A stretch of 64,000 nucleotides of DNA. Source: Kumtagia sp963829135 (GTDB lineage: Bacteria > Pseudomonadota > Alphaproteobacteria > Rhizobiales > Rhizobiaceae). Below the pieces are notes generated by a model. The model did not search any database and was not told where the DNA came from. It saw nothing but the letters and a program-made list of their open reading frames with translations. Position 1 is the stretch's first letter. Each line of letters begins with the position of its first letter. Shown here piece by piece: positions 1 to 7,970 of the stretch. The stretch spans positions 248,001 to 312,000 of the forward strand of contig CAWHHO010000008.1 in the NCBI GenBank assembly GCA_963829135.1, written 5' to 3'. The position numbers were made by a program, and so were the translations under genes.

Positions 1-620
1 GCGAAGCGCGCCAGCTGATCGGTCGAGTCAGCCAACGAAATCTTGCCGTCGATCGAGATGTTGTTGTGGTCCCAGATGACAATCAGCTTGTTCAGCATCA
101 GATGGCCGGCCAAAGACTGCGATTCCTGGCTGATCCCTTCCATCAGGCACCCATCGCCAACCAGCACATAGGTGTGGTGGTCGACAATAGCGTCGCCGAA
201 ATGCGCATTCATGATGCGCTCGCCCAACGCGAAGCCGACCGAATTGCCAAGGCCCTGGCCGAGCGGGCCGGTGGTGGTTTCGATGCCGGTGGCATGGCCA
301 TATTCGGGGTGGCCCGCAGTCTTTGAGCCCAGCTGGCGGAAGTTCTTGATCTGGTCGATCGTCATATCCTCATAGCCGGTGAGGTAGAGCAGCGAGTAGA
401 GCAGCATCGAGCCATGGCCGGCCGACAGAATGAAGCGATCCCGGTCGGGCCAGTGGGGGGCCTTCGGGTCGAATTTGAGGAATTTCGTGAACAGCACCGT
501 GGCGATGTCGGCGCACCCCATCGGCAAGCCCGGATGCCCCGAATTGGCTTTCTCGACCGCATCCATCGATAGGAAACGGATCGCGTTGGCCATCCTGTCG
601 TGCATTTCGGAGTTGCTCAT
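1..620 (-). CDS. tkt: Transketolase, N-terminal part (runs off the window)
   Basis: Thiamine-diphosphate enzyme that moves two-carbon units between sugar phosphates in the pentose phosphate and Calvin pathways; cytosolic. The protein starts MSNSEMHDRMANAIRFLSMD and continues with the family landmarks KANSGHPGLPMG, a GHGSMLLYSLLYLTGY stretch, GPLGQGLGNSVG and the ThDP/metal motif GDGCLMEG followed by WDHNNISIDG. These are the classic conserved blocks of the first third of transketolase, in order. About 206 codons are inside the window; the gene continues beyond base 1. The ATG at 618-620 (read on the minus strand) gives the usual start just before the first conserved helix. It is divergent from the DUF4164-zapA pair across a gap of about 260 bases that must hold both promoters. 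Confidence 0.95.
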   Translation of the reverse strand, partial: MSNSEMHDRMANAIRFLSMDAVEKANSGHPGLPMGCADIATVLFTKFLKFDPKAPHWPDRDRFILSAGHGSMLLYSLLYLTGYEDMTIDQIKNFRQLGSKTAGHPEYGHATGIETTTGPLGQGLGNSVGFALGERIMNAHFGDAIVDHHTYVLVGDGCLMEGISQESQSLAGHLMLNKLIVIWDHNNISIDGKISLADSTDQLARF

Positions 621-882
621 CTTGCGCTCGCTCTTGGACTGGTGGAAAGGGACGCTCCCCGCCTCCCTGAAATGGCATGCGACACATAGCAGGAGCAGGC
701 TTCGAGTCAATAAAAGCGTCGCCTGCGACCGACCGAATCGGCCCTTCGGCAGTCCGCCGCGACGATTGCGGGGGAAAGCCGCGCGAGCTTTGTTGACTGC
801 CCGTTGACACGGGGCTTAATCTTTCACCGGTAACGTGTTCTTATCCGTCATTGATTCGGTGGTGGGCGGGGCTTAAGGTGCC

Positions 883-1155
883 ATGACCGGAGAAACCACG
901 CTGAGGGAAGTCATCGTTCGCCTCGGCAAAGCAATGGACATGCTGGAGCAGGCCGCAACAGGCCGGCTCGAACACGAGTCGGATTACTCGGAAGCCGAGG
1001 CCGAAGTTCAGCGCATGAATTCCGATCGCAGCCGGCTTGCGCAGGAACTCGACATTTCCGAAGCGCGCGGCGAGCGGCTGGAGGAAGCCAACAAGGAAGT
1101 ATCGCGGCGGCTGGTGACGGCGATGGAGACGATCCGCGCCGTGCTGGACAGGTAG
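883..1155 (+). CDS. DUF4164 family small coiled-coil protein
   Basis: A 90-residue, highly charged, heptad-rich protein with no cysteine or membrane segment; most of it (about residues 5-88) is predicted by eye to be one continuous alpha-helical coiled coil. Its composition and its place directly before zapA match the DUF4164 proteins of Hyphomicrobiales. The spacing to zapA is 10 bases, so the two are almost certainly one transcript. The context suggests a role in cell division or as a ZapA partner, but that is inference only; no biochemical function is known to me. The start ATG follows a TAAGG-like ribosome site. Confidence 0.8.
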   Translation: MTGETTLREVIVRLGKAMDMLEQAATGRLEHESDYSEAEAEVQRMNSDRSRLAQELDISEARGERLEEANKEVSRRLVTAMETIRAVLDR

Positions 1156-1165
1156 GGCCGGCAGG

Positions 1166-1531
1166 ATGGCACAGGTTACGGTCAGTATCGACGGCAAGAC
1201 CTACCGGATGGCCTGCGATGAGGGTCAGGAAGAGCATCTTATCGACCTCGCACAGCGTTTCGACCGCTATGTCATGCACCTCAAGGACTCCTTCGGCGAG
1301 ATCGGCGATCAGCGGCTCACCGTGATGTCCGGTATCATGGTGATGGACGAGTTGACCGAGTTGCAGAAGCGTGTCCGCGGCATGGAGAGCGAGATCGCAA
1401 CCCTGCGCAAGACCCGTGACGATGCTCTCACCAAGGCCGACAAGAACGACGCGGCCCTGACTGGCGCGCTTTCCGGCCTGGCTGCCCGCATGGAAGCCCT
1501 GGCCGAGCGGTTGGGTCCGGCGAAGAACTGA
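1166..1531 (+). CDS. zapA: Cell division protein ZapA
   Basis: ZapA binds FtsZ and promotes bundling of protofilaments in the division ring. The N-terminal domain shows the typical opening (AQVTVSIDGKTYRMACDEGQEEHL) followed by the LAQRFDRYV helix and then a long coiled coil with repeated charged heptads from about residue 60 to the end. At 121 residues it is of normal length for the alphaproteobacterial form. It sits 10 bases after the DUF4164 gene and immediately before a 6S RNA candidate, an arrangement widely seen for zapA in proteobacteria. Confidence 0.9.
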   Translation: MAQVTVSIDGKTYRMACDEGQEEHLIDLAQRFDRYVMHLKDSFGEIGDQRLTVMSGIMVMDELTELQKRVRGMESEIATLRKTRDDALTKADKNDAALTGALSGLAARMEALAERLGPAKN

Positions 1532-1547
1532 GCAGTCGAGCGACTAT

Positions 1548-1738
1548 CGTTTTCCGTTGAGGCATGTTGCTGCGCGACTTGCGAGTCTTGCCCCGATCCT
1601 GAAATCGGTTCCGGTGGTGATTGGCACAGACGATACCGCCATCTCCCATCGTGTGTCTGCGGCAAAGTGGGGCGCGGAAAACCGCAGCTCCCTGTATTGT
1701 CGTCAGCGTGTCGGAGCCGAACCATACCCCCAAGGCGA
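1548..1738 (+). ncRNA. ssrS: 6S RNA (SsrS) candidate
   Basis: No coding frame is convincing here and the position directly behind zapA is the usual place for 6S RNA, which mimics an open promoter and sequesters the housekeeping RNA polymerase. The fold can be drawn by hand: GCTG-CG-CGAC (from 1569) pairs with GTCG-T-CAGC (from 1700) as the closing stem, TGCCCC (1590-1595) pairs with GGGGCG (1668-1673), an apical hairpin is closed around 1628-1660, and a small GCGG-AAAA-CCGC hairpin sits in the 3' side of the central bubble, as in other alphaproteobacterial 6S RNAs. Exact ends are uncertain. A covariance search against Rfam RF00013 would settle it. Confidence 0.65.
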
Positions 1739-1739
1739 C

Positions 1740-2195
1740 TTAACCCTCGAACCGCGGCGCCAGCGCTTCGATCCGTTCGACGAAGCGAAGAAAATCTCTA
1801 TGGATGCGCTCGTACAGCACGACCGCAATATCCGGATATTCATCGAGTATCCGCCGGAACATCTTTCGGCTGAGCCGCAGCAACTCGCTGTCCTCGGTCG
1901 CCTCAGCGCTGGTAAGCCGCCGCGTATCGGCGATGAGAGCGAGCTCGCCGATCATCGACCCCGGCCCCGCGATGCCGACCGGCGATTTGGCTGTATCATC
2001 CTCCCTGAAGAGGTTGATGACGCCGCTGATCACCACATAGCCGGCATCGGCCTCGTCCTCTTCGCGAAACAGCCTGCGGTTGGCGGGAAGACTGATCTGT
2101 TCGGCGCCGAAGGCGAGCAGACGCAATTGTTCCAGCGTGAAGCCTTCAAACAGCCTCACGCCGGACAGGATGCGAATATCGTCATCCAGCGCCAT
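1740..2195 (-). CDS. Stand-alone cyclic nucleotide-binding (Crp-type) domain protein
   Basis: 151 residues that consist almost entirely of one cNMP-binding beta-barrel: LFEGFTLEQLRLLAFGAEQISL, a glycine turn before VVISGVINLF, then the phosphate-binding cassette region PGSMIGELALIADTRR with conserved Gly-Glu and an Arg two turns on. There is no C-terminal helix-turn-helix, so it is a sensor or regulatory subunit rather than a Crp-like transcription factor. It lies 58 bases downstream of a CenR-like response regulator on the same strand. The same pairing is known in Brucella next to OtpR/CenR, so it probably shares the transcript and may feed a nucleotide signal into envelope control. The ligand (cAMP or another) cannot be told from sequence. 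Confidence 0.85.
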   Translation of the reverse strand: MALDDDIRILSGVRLFEGFTLEQLRLLAFGAEQISLPANRRLFREEDEADAGYVVISGVINLFREDDTAKSPVGIAGPGSMIGELALIADTRRLTSAEATEDSELLRLSRKMFRRILDEYPDIAVVLYERIHRDFLRFVERIEALAPRFEG

Positions 2196-2253
2196 TCGGT
2201 CCCCAAACTACTGGTGGCTCTTCCCCCAGAGGCAGTCCCCGCTGCCGCACCGG

Positions 2254-2937
2254 TCAGGGAACGAGCTTGTACCCGCCGCTTTCTGTCACAAGAATTTCGG
2301 CATTGGAAGGATCGCGCTCAATCTTCTGGCGCAGCCGATAGACATGCGTCTCCAGCGTATGGGTGGTAACGCCGGAATTATAGCCCCAGACTTCCTCGAG
2401 CAGGACGTCGCGGGTGACGACTTTCTCGCCCGCTCTGTAGAGGTATTTGATGATCGAGGCTTCCTTTTCGGTGAGCCTGACCTTCGCGCCCTTCTGGTCG
2501 AGAAGCAGCTTCTGGCTGGGCTTGAAGGTATAGGGACCGACGGAGAAGGTCGCGTCCTCGCTTTGCTCGTGCTGGCGCAACTGGGCTCGAACGCGGGCAA
2601 GCAGAACAGCGAACCGGAAGGGCTTCGTCACATAATCGTTTGCCCCGGCTTCCAGGCCGAGGATGGTGTCGGAATCGGTGTCGTGGCCGGTCAGCATGAT
2701 GATCGGCGCTTTGTAGCCGCCCTTGCGCAGCAGCTTCACAGCCTCGCGGCCGTCCATGTCCGGCAGGCCGACATCCATGATCAGCAGGTCGATCATGCCG
2801 CCGCGCACCGCGGTGATGCCCTTTCCAGCGGTGGACTCCTGCAGCACATCGAATTCCTCGTAGAGTGAAAGCTGTTCGACGAGCGTGCCGCGGAGGTCGT
2901 CATCGTCGTCGACGATCAGGATTGTGCGTGATGTCAT
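2254..2937 (-). CDS. cenR: OmpR-family response regulator, CenR/OtpR-like
   Basis: 227 residues: a receiver domain (acidic pocket DDDDD near residue 10-14, phospho-acceptor Asp55 in LLIMDVGLPDMDG, Thr at about 83 and Lys105 in the TKP motif) followed by an OmpR/PhoB winged helix from about residue 130 (LTEKEASIIKYLYRAG ... VWGYNSGVTTHTLETHVYRLRQKI). The whole sequence closely resembles the CenR/OtpR regulators of Hyphomicrobiales, which control envelope integrity and are important or essential in Caulobacter and Brucella. No cognate histidine kinase lies nearby, which is usual for CenR. The downstream gene encodes a cyclic nucleotide-binding protein on the same strand. The symbol is assigned from remembered similarity. 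Confidence 0.8.
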   Translation of the reverse strand: MTSRTILIVDDDDDLRGTLVEQLSLYEEFDVLQESTAGKGITAVRGGMIDLLIMDVGLPDMDGREAVKLLRKGGYKAPIIMLTGHDTDSDTILGLEAGANDYVTKPFRFAVLLARVRAQLRQHEQSEDATFSVGPYTFKPSQKLLLDQKGAKVRLTEKEASIIKYLYRAGEKVVTRDVLLEEVWGYNSGVTTHTLETHVYRLRQKIERDPSNAEILVTESGGYKLVP

Positions 2938-3022
2938 GTCCGATCCGTTGTTTGGGCTATCGAATATGCGTTGACCGCAGCACGTTTATGCGGAACCTGT
3001 CCCCACAAACAGCCCGATCACG

Positions 3023-3616
3023 GTGATTTGTCGGCGAATGCGATCATACTCCAAAAATCTCCAACGCAAGCCGTCATTTGCGGGCACGGGCCGCACCCTG
3101 CGTTCGATCGTCGTGCGCCAGCGGCCCGGTGTGCCCACGCAGGGGCTTTTGCAGGTTGGCGGCTATGTGTTTCCCTGTGCCCTGGGCCGCGGCGGCATTT
3201 CGGCCAATAAGCGAGAAGGCGACGGCGCGACGCCACTGGCACGCATGCGGCTGATCCGCGGGTATTTTCGCGGCGATCATGTCAAACCAGGCGCTTCTCG
3301 CTTACCCATGGCCCCCATTTCCGCGGACCTTGGATGGTGCGAAGTTCCGGCCGACCGCAACTACAACCGGCCCGTCAAGATGCCCTACGCTGCGAGCCAC
3401 GAAACCATGCGGCGCAGCGACGACCTGTACGATTTCTGCATCGTGCTCGACTGGAACATCATGCCGCGACGGCGCGGGGGCGGCAGCGCGATCTTTTTCC
3501 ACCTTGCGCGCCCCGGCTTCACGCCGACGCAAGGTTGCGTCGCGGTCACACGAAAGGTCATGCAGCGCCTGCTGCCGCTGCTCTCGCCCGATACGGTGCT
3601 GGAGGTGAGGCGGTAG
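3023..3616 (+). CDS. L,D-transpeptidase (YkuD) family protein
   Basis: L,D-transpeptidases crosslink peptidoglycan stems (3-3 links) or attach proteins to it, in the periplasm. The catalytic block is clear: FFHLARPGFTPTQGCVAV, with His160 and the nucleophile Cys172 spaced as in YkuD domains; upstream come the family blocks CALGRGGISANKREGDGATP and GWCEVPADRNYNRPVKMPY. This is the short, one-domain form common in Rhizobiales, which often lacks an obvious signal peptide. The conserved region begins near residue 26, so the start at 3023 or a little later is equally possible. It lies alone, facing away from cenR. Confidence 0.85.
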   Translation: MICRRMRSYSKNLQRKPSFAGTGRTLRSIVVRQRPGVPTQGLLQVGGYVFPCALGRGGISANKREGDGATPLARMRLIRGYFRGDHVKPGASRLPMAPISADLGWCEVPADRNYNRPVKMPYAASHETMRRSDDLYDFCIVLDWNIMPRRRGGGSAIFFHLARPGFTPTQGCVAVTRKVMQRLLPLLSPDTVLEVRR

Positions 3617-3653
3617 GCTTCCACGGCTATGGAAAACCCTCATCGCGCTTTGG

Positions 3654-3678
3654 GCCTCCACGCCAGGTGCGTGGAGGC
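3654..3678. other. Strong perfect hairpin in the gap before the amino-acid binding protein
   Basis: Two 10-base arms, GCCTCCACGC (3654-3663) and GCGTGGAGGC (3669-3678), are perfectly complementary around a 5-base loop. There is no T-run on either strand, so it is not a textbook Rho-independent terminator. The surrounding 309-base gap (3617-3925) has no other gene that I can support. It may end L,D-transpeptidase transcription or act as an RNA stabiliser; function unknown. Confidence 0.5.
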
Positions 3679-3925
3679 GAGACACCGAGGTCGCGCCGAA
3701 GTCGCCGATCTGGGCGATGTCCAGGGAGGCCAACCCGCCGGGAGCAGTCCCTGGTTCGGCGGTAGCATCGATTTCCCGCGAAACGAAGTTTGGAAGGTTG
3801 AATATCTCAAAGCGATCAGGCCGATACACGCGCCACGGCTTGAAACCTATGCGCGGGCGGCTAAAGTCGGCCCGAATCCGCCTTTCCGCGCTGGCGCCAA
3901 TCAGCGCATACCTCAGGAGCGCGTC

Positions 3926-4726
3926 ATGACCCGTCTGAAACTCGCATTGGCTGCACTCGCAGCCGTCATGCTCATCCCTATCGGCGCCTTCGCGCAGGCG
4001 CTGCCCGATCTCGGCGGCAAGAAGGTTGTGATCGTTACCGAGAACGCCTACTTCCCTCTGCAGTTTGTGGATCCGGCGAGCGGCAAGGCGATCGGCTGGG
4101 AGTACGACGCAGTCGACGCGCTTTCCAAGAAGCTCAATTTCACCGTCGAATACCAGAACACCTCCTGGGACGCGATGATCCAGGCGGTTTCGGACAAGCA
4201 ATACGACATGGGCATGACCGGCATTACCATCAAGGATGACCGCAAGGAAAAGGTCGACTTCTCCGATCCCTATATGCGTTCGGAGATATTCATGCTGGTC
4301 CGCGGCGACGAGAGCCGCTTTGCCGACCCGAAGAGCTTTGCCGCGAACGACAAGCTGCTGGTCGGCGCGCAGGCCGGGACCTCGCCCTTTTACGCCGCCG
4401 TCTATGAAGTGCTGGACGGCAACGAGCAGAACCCGCGCATCAAGCTGATGGAAACCTTCGCCGCGACGGTCGCCGCTCTGCAGGCCGGTGACGTCGATCT
4501 CGTGCTGACCGACAGTGCTGCCGGGAAGGCGCTGAGCGACAATTCCGGTGGCAAGCTGAAGCTCATCGGCGGCCCCTTGCAGGCCGAGGATTTCGGATTC
4601 ATCTTCCCGAAGGGCTCTGACCTCATAGCGCCCATCAATGCCGGCATCGCCGCGCTGAAGGCAGATGGTACGCTGGATAAGCTCACCCAGAAGTGGTTCG
4701 TGGACTACAAGCCCGCGCAGAAATAG
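3926..4726 (+). CDS. Amino-acid ABC transporter substrate-binding protein
   Basis: Periplasmic binding protein of the family 3 (glutamine/arginine-type) importers, 266 residues. A Sec signal peptide is visible at residues 1-23 (charged start, hydrophobic core LALAALAAVMLIPIGA, cleavage after AFA). The mature part has the family signature YFPLQFVDPASGKAIGWEYDAVDAL, then WDAMIQAVSDKQYDMGMTGITI with the R-x-x-x-V-D-F-S-D-P-Y block. The start ATG is preceded by a good AGGAG site six bases away; longer frames upstream lack family similarity. A GNAT gene and then a permease follow on the same strand, so it is probably the first gene of an operon. The exact amino acid bound cannot be told. Confidence 0.9.
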   Translation: MTRLKLALAALAAVMLIPIGAFAQALPDLGGKKVVIVTENAYFPLQFVDPASGKAIGWEYDAVDALSKKLNFTVEYQNTSWDAMIQAVSDKQYDMGMTGITIKDDRKEKVDFSDPYMRSEIFMLVRGDESRFADPKSFAANDKLLVGAQAGTSPFYAAVYEVLDGNEQNPRIKLMETFAATVAALQAGDVDLVLTDSAAGKALSDNSGGKLKLIGGPLQAEDFGFIFPKGSDLIAPINAGIAALKADGTLDKLTQKWFVDYKPAQK

Positions 4727-4735
4727 ATAGCCGGC

Positions 4736-5242
4736 ATGATCGAGCTATCCGGATACCGGCCGGGGGCGCTGGCCGGTATCGTCGCGCTGCACGCGGCCTA
4801 CTATTCCCGGCATTGGAATTTCGGCCTGCCGTTCGAGACGAAGGTCGCGTCGGAACTGGCGGCCTTCCTGACGCGGATGGACCCTGCGCGTGACCTGTTC
4901 CTGACGGCATATCAGGAGGACGAACTCGTCGGCTCGATCGTAGTTGACGAAAGCGGAGGCGGGCCGGACGGCGCCCATCTTCGCTGGTTCATCGTCGGCG
5001 ATCGGGCGCGCGGCTCGGGAACCGGCAGGATGCTTATCGAAAAAGCGCTCGCGCATTGCGACTCGCGGGGAATTGAGCGCATCTGGCTCACCACCTTCGC
5101 CGGCCTTGATGCGGCTCGGGCCCTCTACGAACGCAACGGATTTGCGCTGGTTTCGGAAGCGGACCGCGATCAGTGGAGCGGCGGCGTGCGCGAACAGCGC
5201 TTCGAGAGGCATTTGCCGGCATCGGCCGAGAAGGCGTGGTAG
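4736..5242 (+). CDS. GNAT-family N-acetyltransferase
   Basis: 168 residues with the GNAT fold: LVGSIVVDES (beta4), HLRWFIVGDRARGSGTGRMLIEKALAHC containing the acetyl-CoA pyrophosphate loop R-x-x-G-x-G, and the C-terminal ARALYERNGFALVSE block. It would transfer an acetyl group from acetyl-CoA to an unknown amine substrate. It sits 9 bases after the amino-acid binding protein and 3 bases before the permease gene, so it is embedded inside the transporter operon, which hints that it acts on the imported compound or a relative (inference). Confidence 0.88.
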   Translation: MIELSGYRPGALAGIVALHAAYYSRHWNFGLPFETKVASELAAFLTRMDPARDLFLTAYQEDELVGSIVVDESGGGPDGAHLRWFIVGDRARGSGTGRMLIEKALAHCDSRGIERIWLTTFAGLDAARALYERNGFALVSEADRDQWSGGVREQRFERHLPASAEKAW

Positions 5243-5245
5243 GCG

Positions 5246-6055
5246 ATGCAGCAAGGCCGCTCAACCGGCAAGCAGGATTTTCCGTACTGGCTCGTCGCCG
5301 CGATCCTCATAGCCCTCGCAGCAGCCCTTGCGATCGCGTCGAGCCAACTCTACGGGCAAATCTTTTCCACGGTCGCCAACGGCATCGGCATCACCATCTT
5401 CGTGACGGCGGTAGGCTTTACACTCGCCTCGGCGATCGGTCTCGGCTTCGCGCTGATGGCGCTCTCCGGCTCGATCTGGCTCAGGCAGATCGCGCGCTTC
5501 TACATCGAAATCATCCGCGGCGTGCCGGTTCTGGTGCTGCTTTTCTGGATCGCCTTTGCCGGTGTGCCGGCCTTTGTCGCTGTGTGGAACATTGTGCTGC
5601 AGCCGCTGCATGATGTTGGCATCGTCGACGAATTGCTGGTGCGCGACGTATCGCTGTTGTGGCGCGCGATCCTGGCCCTGACGATCGGCTATTCTGCCTT
5701 CATCGCCGAAGTGTTCCGCGCCGGCATCCAGGCGGTCGACCGGGGTCAGATCGAGGCGGCGAAGGCGCTGGGTCTGTCGCGGTTCCAGCGCTTTCGCCTG
5801 ATCGTGTTTCCGCAGGCGATCCGAACGATCCTGCCGCCGCTCGGCAATGATTTCGTCGCAATGGTCAAGGATTCCTCGCTCGTCTCGGTGCTTGGCGTTG
5901 CCGACATCACCCAGATGGGCAAGATCTACGCAGCCGGCTCGTTCCGCTTCTTCGAGACCTATTCCATCGTCGCCTACATCTACCTTATCCTCACCGTCGG
6001 CCTGTCGCTGGCGCTGCGCGGGCTCGAGCAGAAGCTGCGCAACAACGAGCACTAG
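5246..6055 (+). CDS. Amino-acid ABC transporter permease (HisM/GlnP type)
   Basis: Inner-membrane subunit, 269 residues, with five or so hydrophobic segments (first at about residues 13-37, then the NGIGITIFVTAVGFTLASAIGLGFAL region). The cytoplasmic coupling loop EAAKALGLSRFQRFRLIVFPQAIR is the EAA motif that docks onto the ATPase, and the preceding SAFIAEVFRAGIQAV and following PPLGNDFVAMVKDSSLVSVLG are typical of polar amino-acid permeases. No matching ATPase gene is present anywhere in the cluster, so the ATPase must be shared or encoded elsewhere. Only one permease is present, suggesting a homodimer. Confidence 0.9.
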   Translation: MQQGRSTGKQDFPYWLVAAILIALAAALAIASSQLYGQIFSTVANGIGITIFVTAVGFTLASAIGLGFALMALSGSIWLRQIARFYIEIIRGVPVLVLLFWIAFAGVPAFVAVWNIVLQPLHDVGIVDELLVRDVSLLWRAILALTIGYSAFIAEVFRAGIQAVDRGQIEAAKALGLSRFQRFRLIVFPQAIRTILPPLGNDFVAMVKDSSLVSVLGVADITQMGKIYAAGSFRFFETYSIVAYIYLILTVGLSLALRGLEQKLRNNEH

Positions 6056-6065
6056 CGAGAGACCG

Positions 6066-6716
6066 ATGGCGGACAATTCCACAACCGACAAAGCCAACGC
6101 CGCGCTCCACTCGGTCTATTCAGCTGGGTCGCCGGAGGACCTGTCGAAGGCTTATGCGGAATGGGCGGCCACCTATGACAGCGAGACGGCGGCGCTCGGA
6201 TATCTCCTGCCGTTCCTCATCACCAGCTGGGTGACGCGCTATGTGCCGGCAGGGCAAGGGCCGCTGCTCGACGCTGGATGCGGCACCGGGCTGACCGGGC
6301 CGCAGCTCAAGGCTCTTGGCTATCACGACGTTGCCGGGCTGGACCTGTCGCAGGACATGCTGGCGGTCGCCGGCACCCGAGACAGCTACAATGAGCTTCG
6401 CCAAGCCGCGCTCGGCGGACACCTGCCCTGGCCGGACGGCCATTTCCGCGCCTTCTTCTCGACCGGCGTCTTCACCATGGGCCATGCGCCGGCTTCCGGC
6501 CTCCATGAACTCGTCCGCATAACCGCGAGCGGCGGCCACGCGATCTTCACCGTGCGCGACCAGGTGTTTGAGAAAGGCGGATTCAGCGCCGTCTTCGACG
6601 AGATCGAACACCAGGGCAAATGGAAGCTTATCGAGGAAAGCCCGTGGTTTCGCTGCTACGCGGTCGCCGAACCGGAAGCGGTGGTGAAGGCGTTTGTGTT
6701 TGAGATTGGCGGTTAG
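6066..6716 (+). CDS. Class I SAM-dependent methyltransferase
   Basis: 216 residues. Motif I of the Rossmann methyltransferases is clear at about residues 67-75 (LLDAGCGTG), followed by acidic motif II (VAGLDLSQDML) and the motif III/post-I region LPWPDGHFRAFFSTGVF. The N-terminal helix block SPEDLSKAYAEWAATYD is typical of UbiE/small-molecule methyltransferases. It starts 10 bases after the permease stop and probably belongs to the same operon as the binding protein, GNAT and permease. The substrate is unknown; a link to the transported solute is only suggested by position. Confidence 0.85.
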   Translation: MADNSTTDKANAALHSVYSAGSPEDLSKAYAEWAATYDSETAALGYLLPFLITSWVTRYVPAGQGPLLDAGCGTGLTGPQLKALGYHDVAGLDLSQDMLAVAGTRDSYNELRQAALGGHLPWPDGHFRAFFSTGVFTMGHAPASGLHELVRITASGGHAIFTVRDQVFEKGGFSAVFDEIEHQGKWKLIEESPWFRCYAVAEPEAVVKAFVFEIGG

Positions 6717-6793
6717 TCGGTCGTGGTTCGTGAGTTCGCCGGTCGTGAACCCATCCAAACTTTCGACCGACGACCAACGAACAACGACCGACT
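6715..6793. repeat. Dispersed palindromic repeat, copy 1
   Basis: Two 17-base arms (6715-6731 and 6777-6793) are inverted copies with a single mismatch; the left arm reads AGTCGGTCGTGGTTCGT. The left arm is identical to that of the copy at 39252, and the GGTCG/CGACC words recur in the tandem element at 40121-40201. The element begins at the stop codon of the methyltransferase and lies between convergent genes, so it may act as a bidirectional transcript end or 3' stabiliser. Confidence 0.75.
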
Positions 6794-6800
6794 GGTCTAT

Positions 6801-7970
6801 TCAAATCACATTCAACTCTCGGAATGGTATGCCCGTCGCAATCCGTTCGTAGCCAAAGGCGGAACAATCGACTGTGCGATAGCCGCCATGGACGATCAGT
6901 TCAGCCAACGCCTTGCCGACAGCCGGCGCCTGCTGCAGGCCATGGCCGGAAAATCCATTGGCGAACAGGAAATTCGCCACATCCGGATGCGGACCGATGA
7001 CGCCATTCTGGTCGAGCGTGTTGTAGTCGTAGTGGCCCGCCCAGGCGCGGGTCGGCTTGATCGCCTCGAAGGCCGGAATGCGGGTTGCCAGTACCGGCCA
7101 GATCGTATCCTCGAACAGTGGCCAGGCCGGTTCGAAATCGCCGGCATCGGCTGCCTGATCGCCTTCCTCCGGCTCAGCGCCGCCAGTGATGTAGACCGAG
7201 CCTTCTGGGCGGACATAAATTCCCGACGGATCGACCAGCAGCGGCATATCGTCGAACCGATCGCGCGCCTCGAACACGAAGACGCTCCTTTTGCGAGGCT
7301 CTACCGGCAAGGAAATCCCGGCCATCGCTGCCAACTTTCCGGCATTCGGCCCCGCGGCGTTGACCACAATGCCGGCGTCAAGCCGTTCGCCATTGTCGAG
7401 CGTGACGGCCGTTACGCCAGCGCCATTGCGTTCGATACCCGTGACCGAGGCGGTGATGAAATCGATGGATTTGGTCCGCAGCGCCTTGCGAAACATCATC
7501 AGCATGGCGTGAGCGTCGAACCAGCCTTCGCCGCTGCGGCCCCAGGCGCCGGCGACGATGCCCTCCTGCGAAAGCCAGGCGAACCGGCGAGCAAGGGTTG
7601 CAGCGTCCTCCAGCAGAATATCGGCACCCTCTGCCTTCTGCGCCTCGTGATTGGCCCTCAGCACCGGCAGTCCATCCTCGCTGGCAAGGATGAGGTAGCC
7701 TTTTTCGCGGAAGCCGATATCGGCATCGGCGCCGAACTCGTCTGTGAGCCGGCGAAACAGGCCGAGCGTAAACTGGGAGAGACGGATGTTTTCACGAATG
7801 GAAAATTGCTGGCGGATCGATGCGGCGGAAAGCGTGGTCGCGGAGTGCGTAAACTGCGGATCGCGTTCGATGAGCGCAATGGAACCGGTGAAGCCCTCCT
7901 CGCGCAGATAATAGGCGACCGAGCTGCCGACGATCGCTCCGCCGATGATGACGATGTCGTACCGGGCCAT
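6801..7970 (-). CDS. FAD-dependent oxidoreductase, D-amino-acid oxidase (DAO) family
   Basis: 389 residues from the ATG at 7968-7970. The N-terminal dinucleotide-binding fold YDIVIIGGAIVGSSVAYYL with the acidic end SIALIERD is followed by the substrate-domain blocks of the DAO/glycine-sarcosine oxidase group (GEGWFDAHAMLMMFRKAL, VVNAAGPNAGKLAAMAGI, PTRAWAGHYDYNTLDQNGVIG and the C-terminal FANGFSGHGLQQAPAVGKALAELI with the FAD ribityl-contacting glycines). It would oxidise an amine or amino acid with FAD, passing electrons to oxygen or a quinone. A TTG two codons upstream is an alternative start. The gene converges on the methyltransferase and is divergent from the CitE-like gene. Confidence 0.88.
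   Translation of the reverse strand: MARYDIVIIGGAIVGSSVAYYLREEGFTGSIALIERDPQFTHSATTLSAASIRQQFSIRENIRLSQFTLGLFRRLTDEFGADADIGFREKGYLILASEDGLPVLRANHEAQKAEGADILLEDAATLARRFAWLSQEGIVAGAWGRSGEGWFDAHAMLMMFRKALRTKSIDFITASVTGIERNGAGVTAVTLDNGERLDAGIVVNAAGPNAGKLAAMAGISLPVEPRKRSVFVFEARDRFDDMPLLVDPSGIYVRPEGSVYITGGAEPEEGDQAADAGDFEPAWPLFEDTIWPVLATRIPAFEAIKPTRAWAGHYDYNTLDQNGVIGPHPDVANFLFANGFSGHGLQQAPAVGKALAELIVHGGYRTVDCSAFGYERIATGIPFRELNVI

Noticed and set aside
621..882. Promoter-like TTGACA words between tkt and the DUF4164 gene
   Set aside because: A -35-like word is present near 811 but no convincing -10 at proper spacing could be fixed; not listed as a feature.
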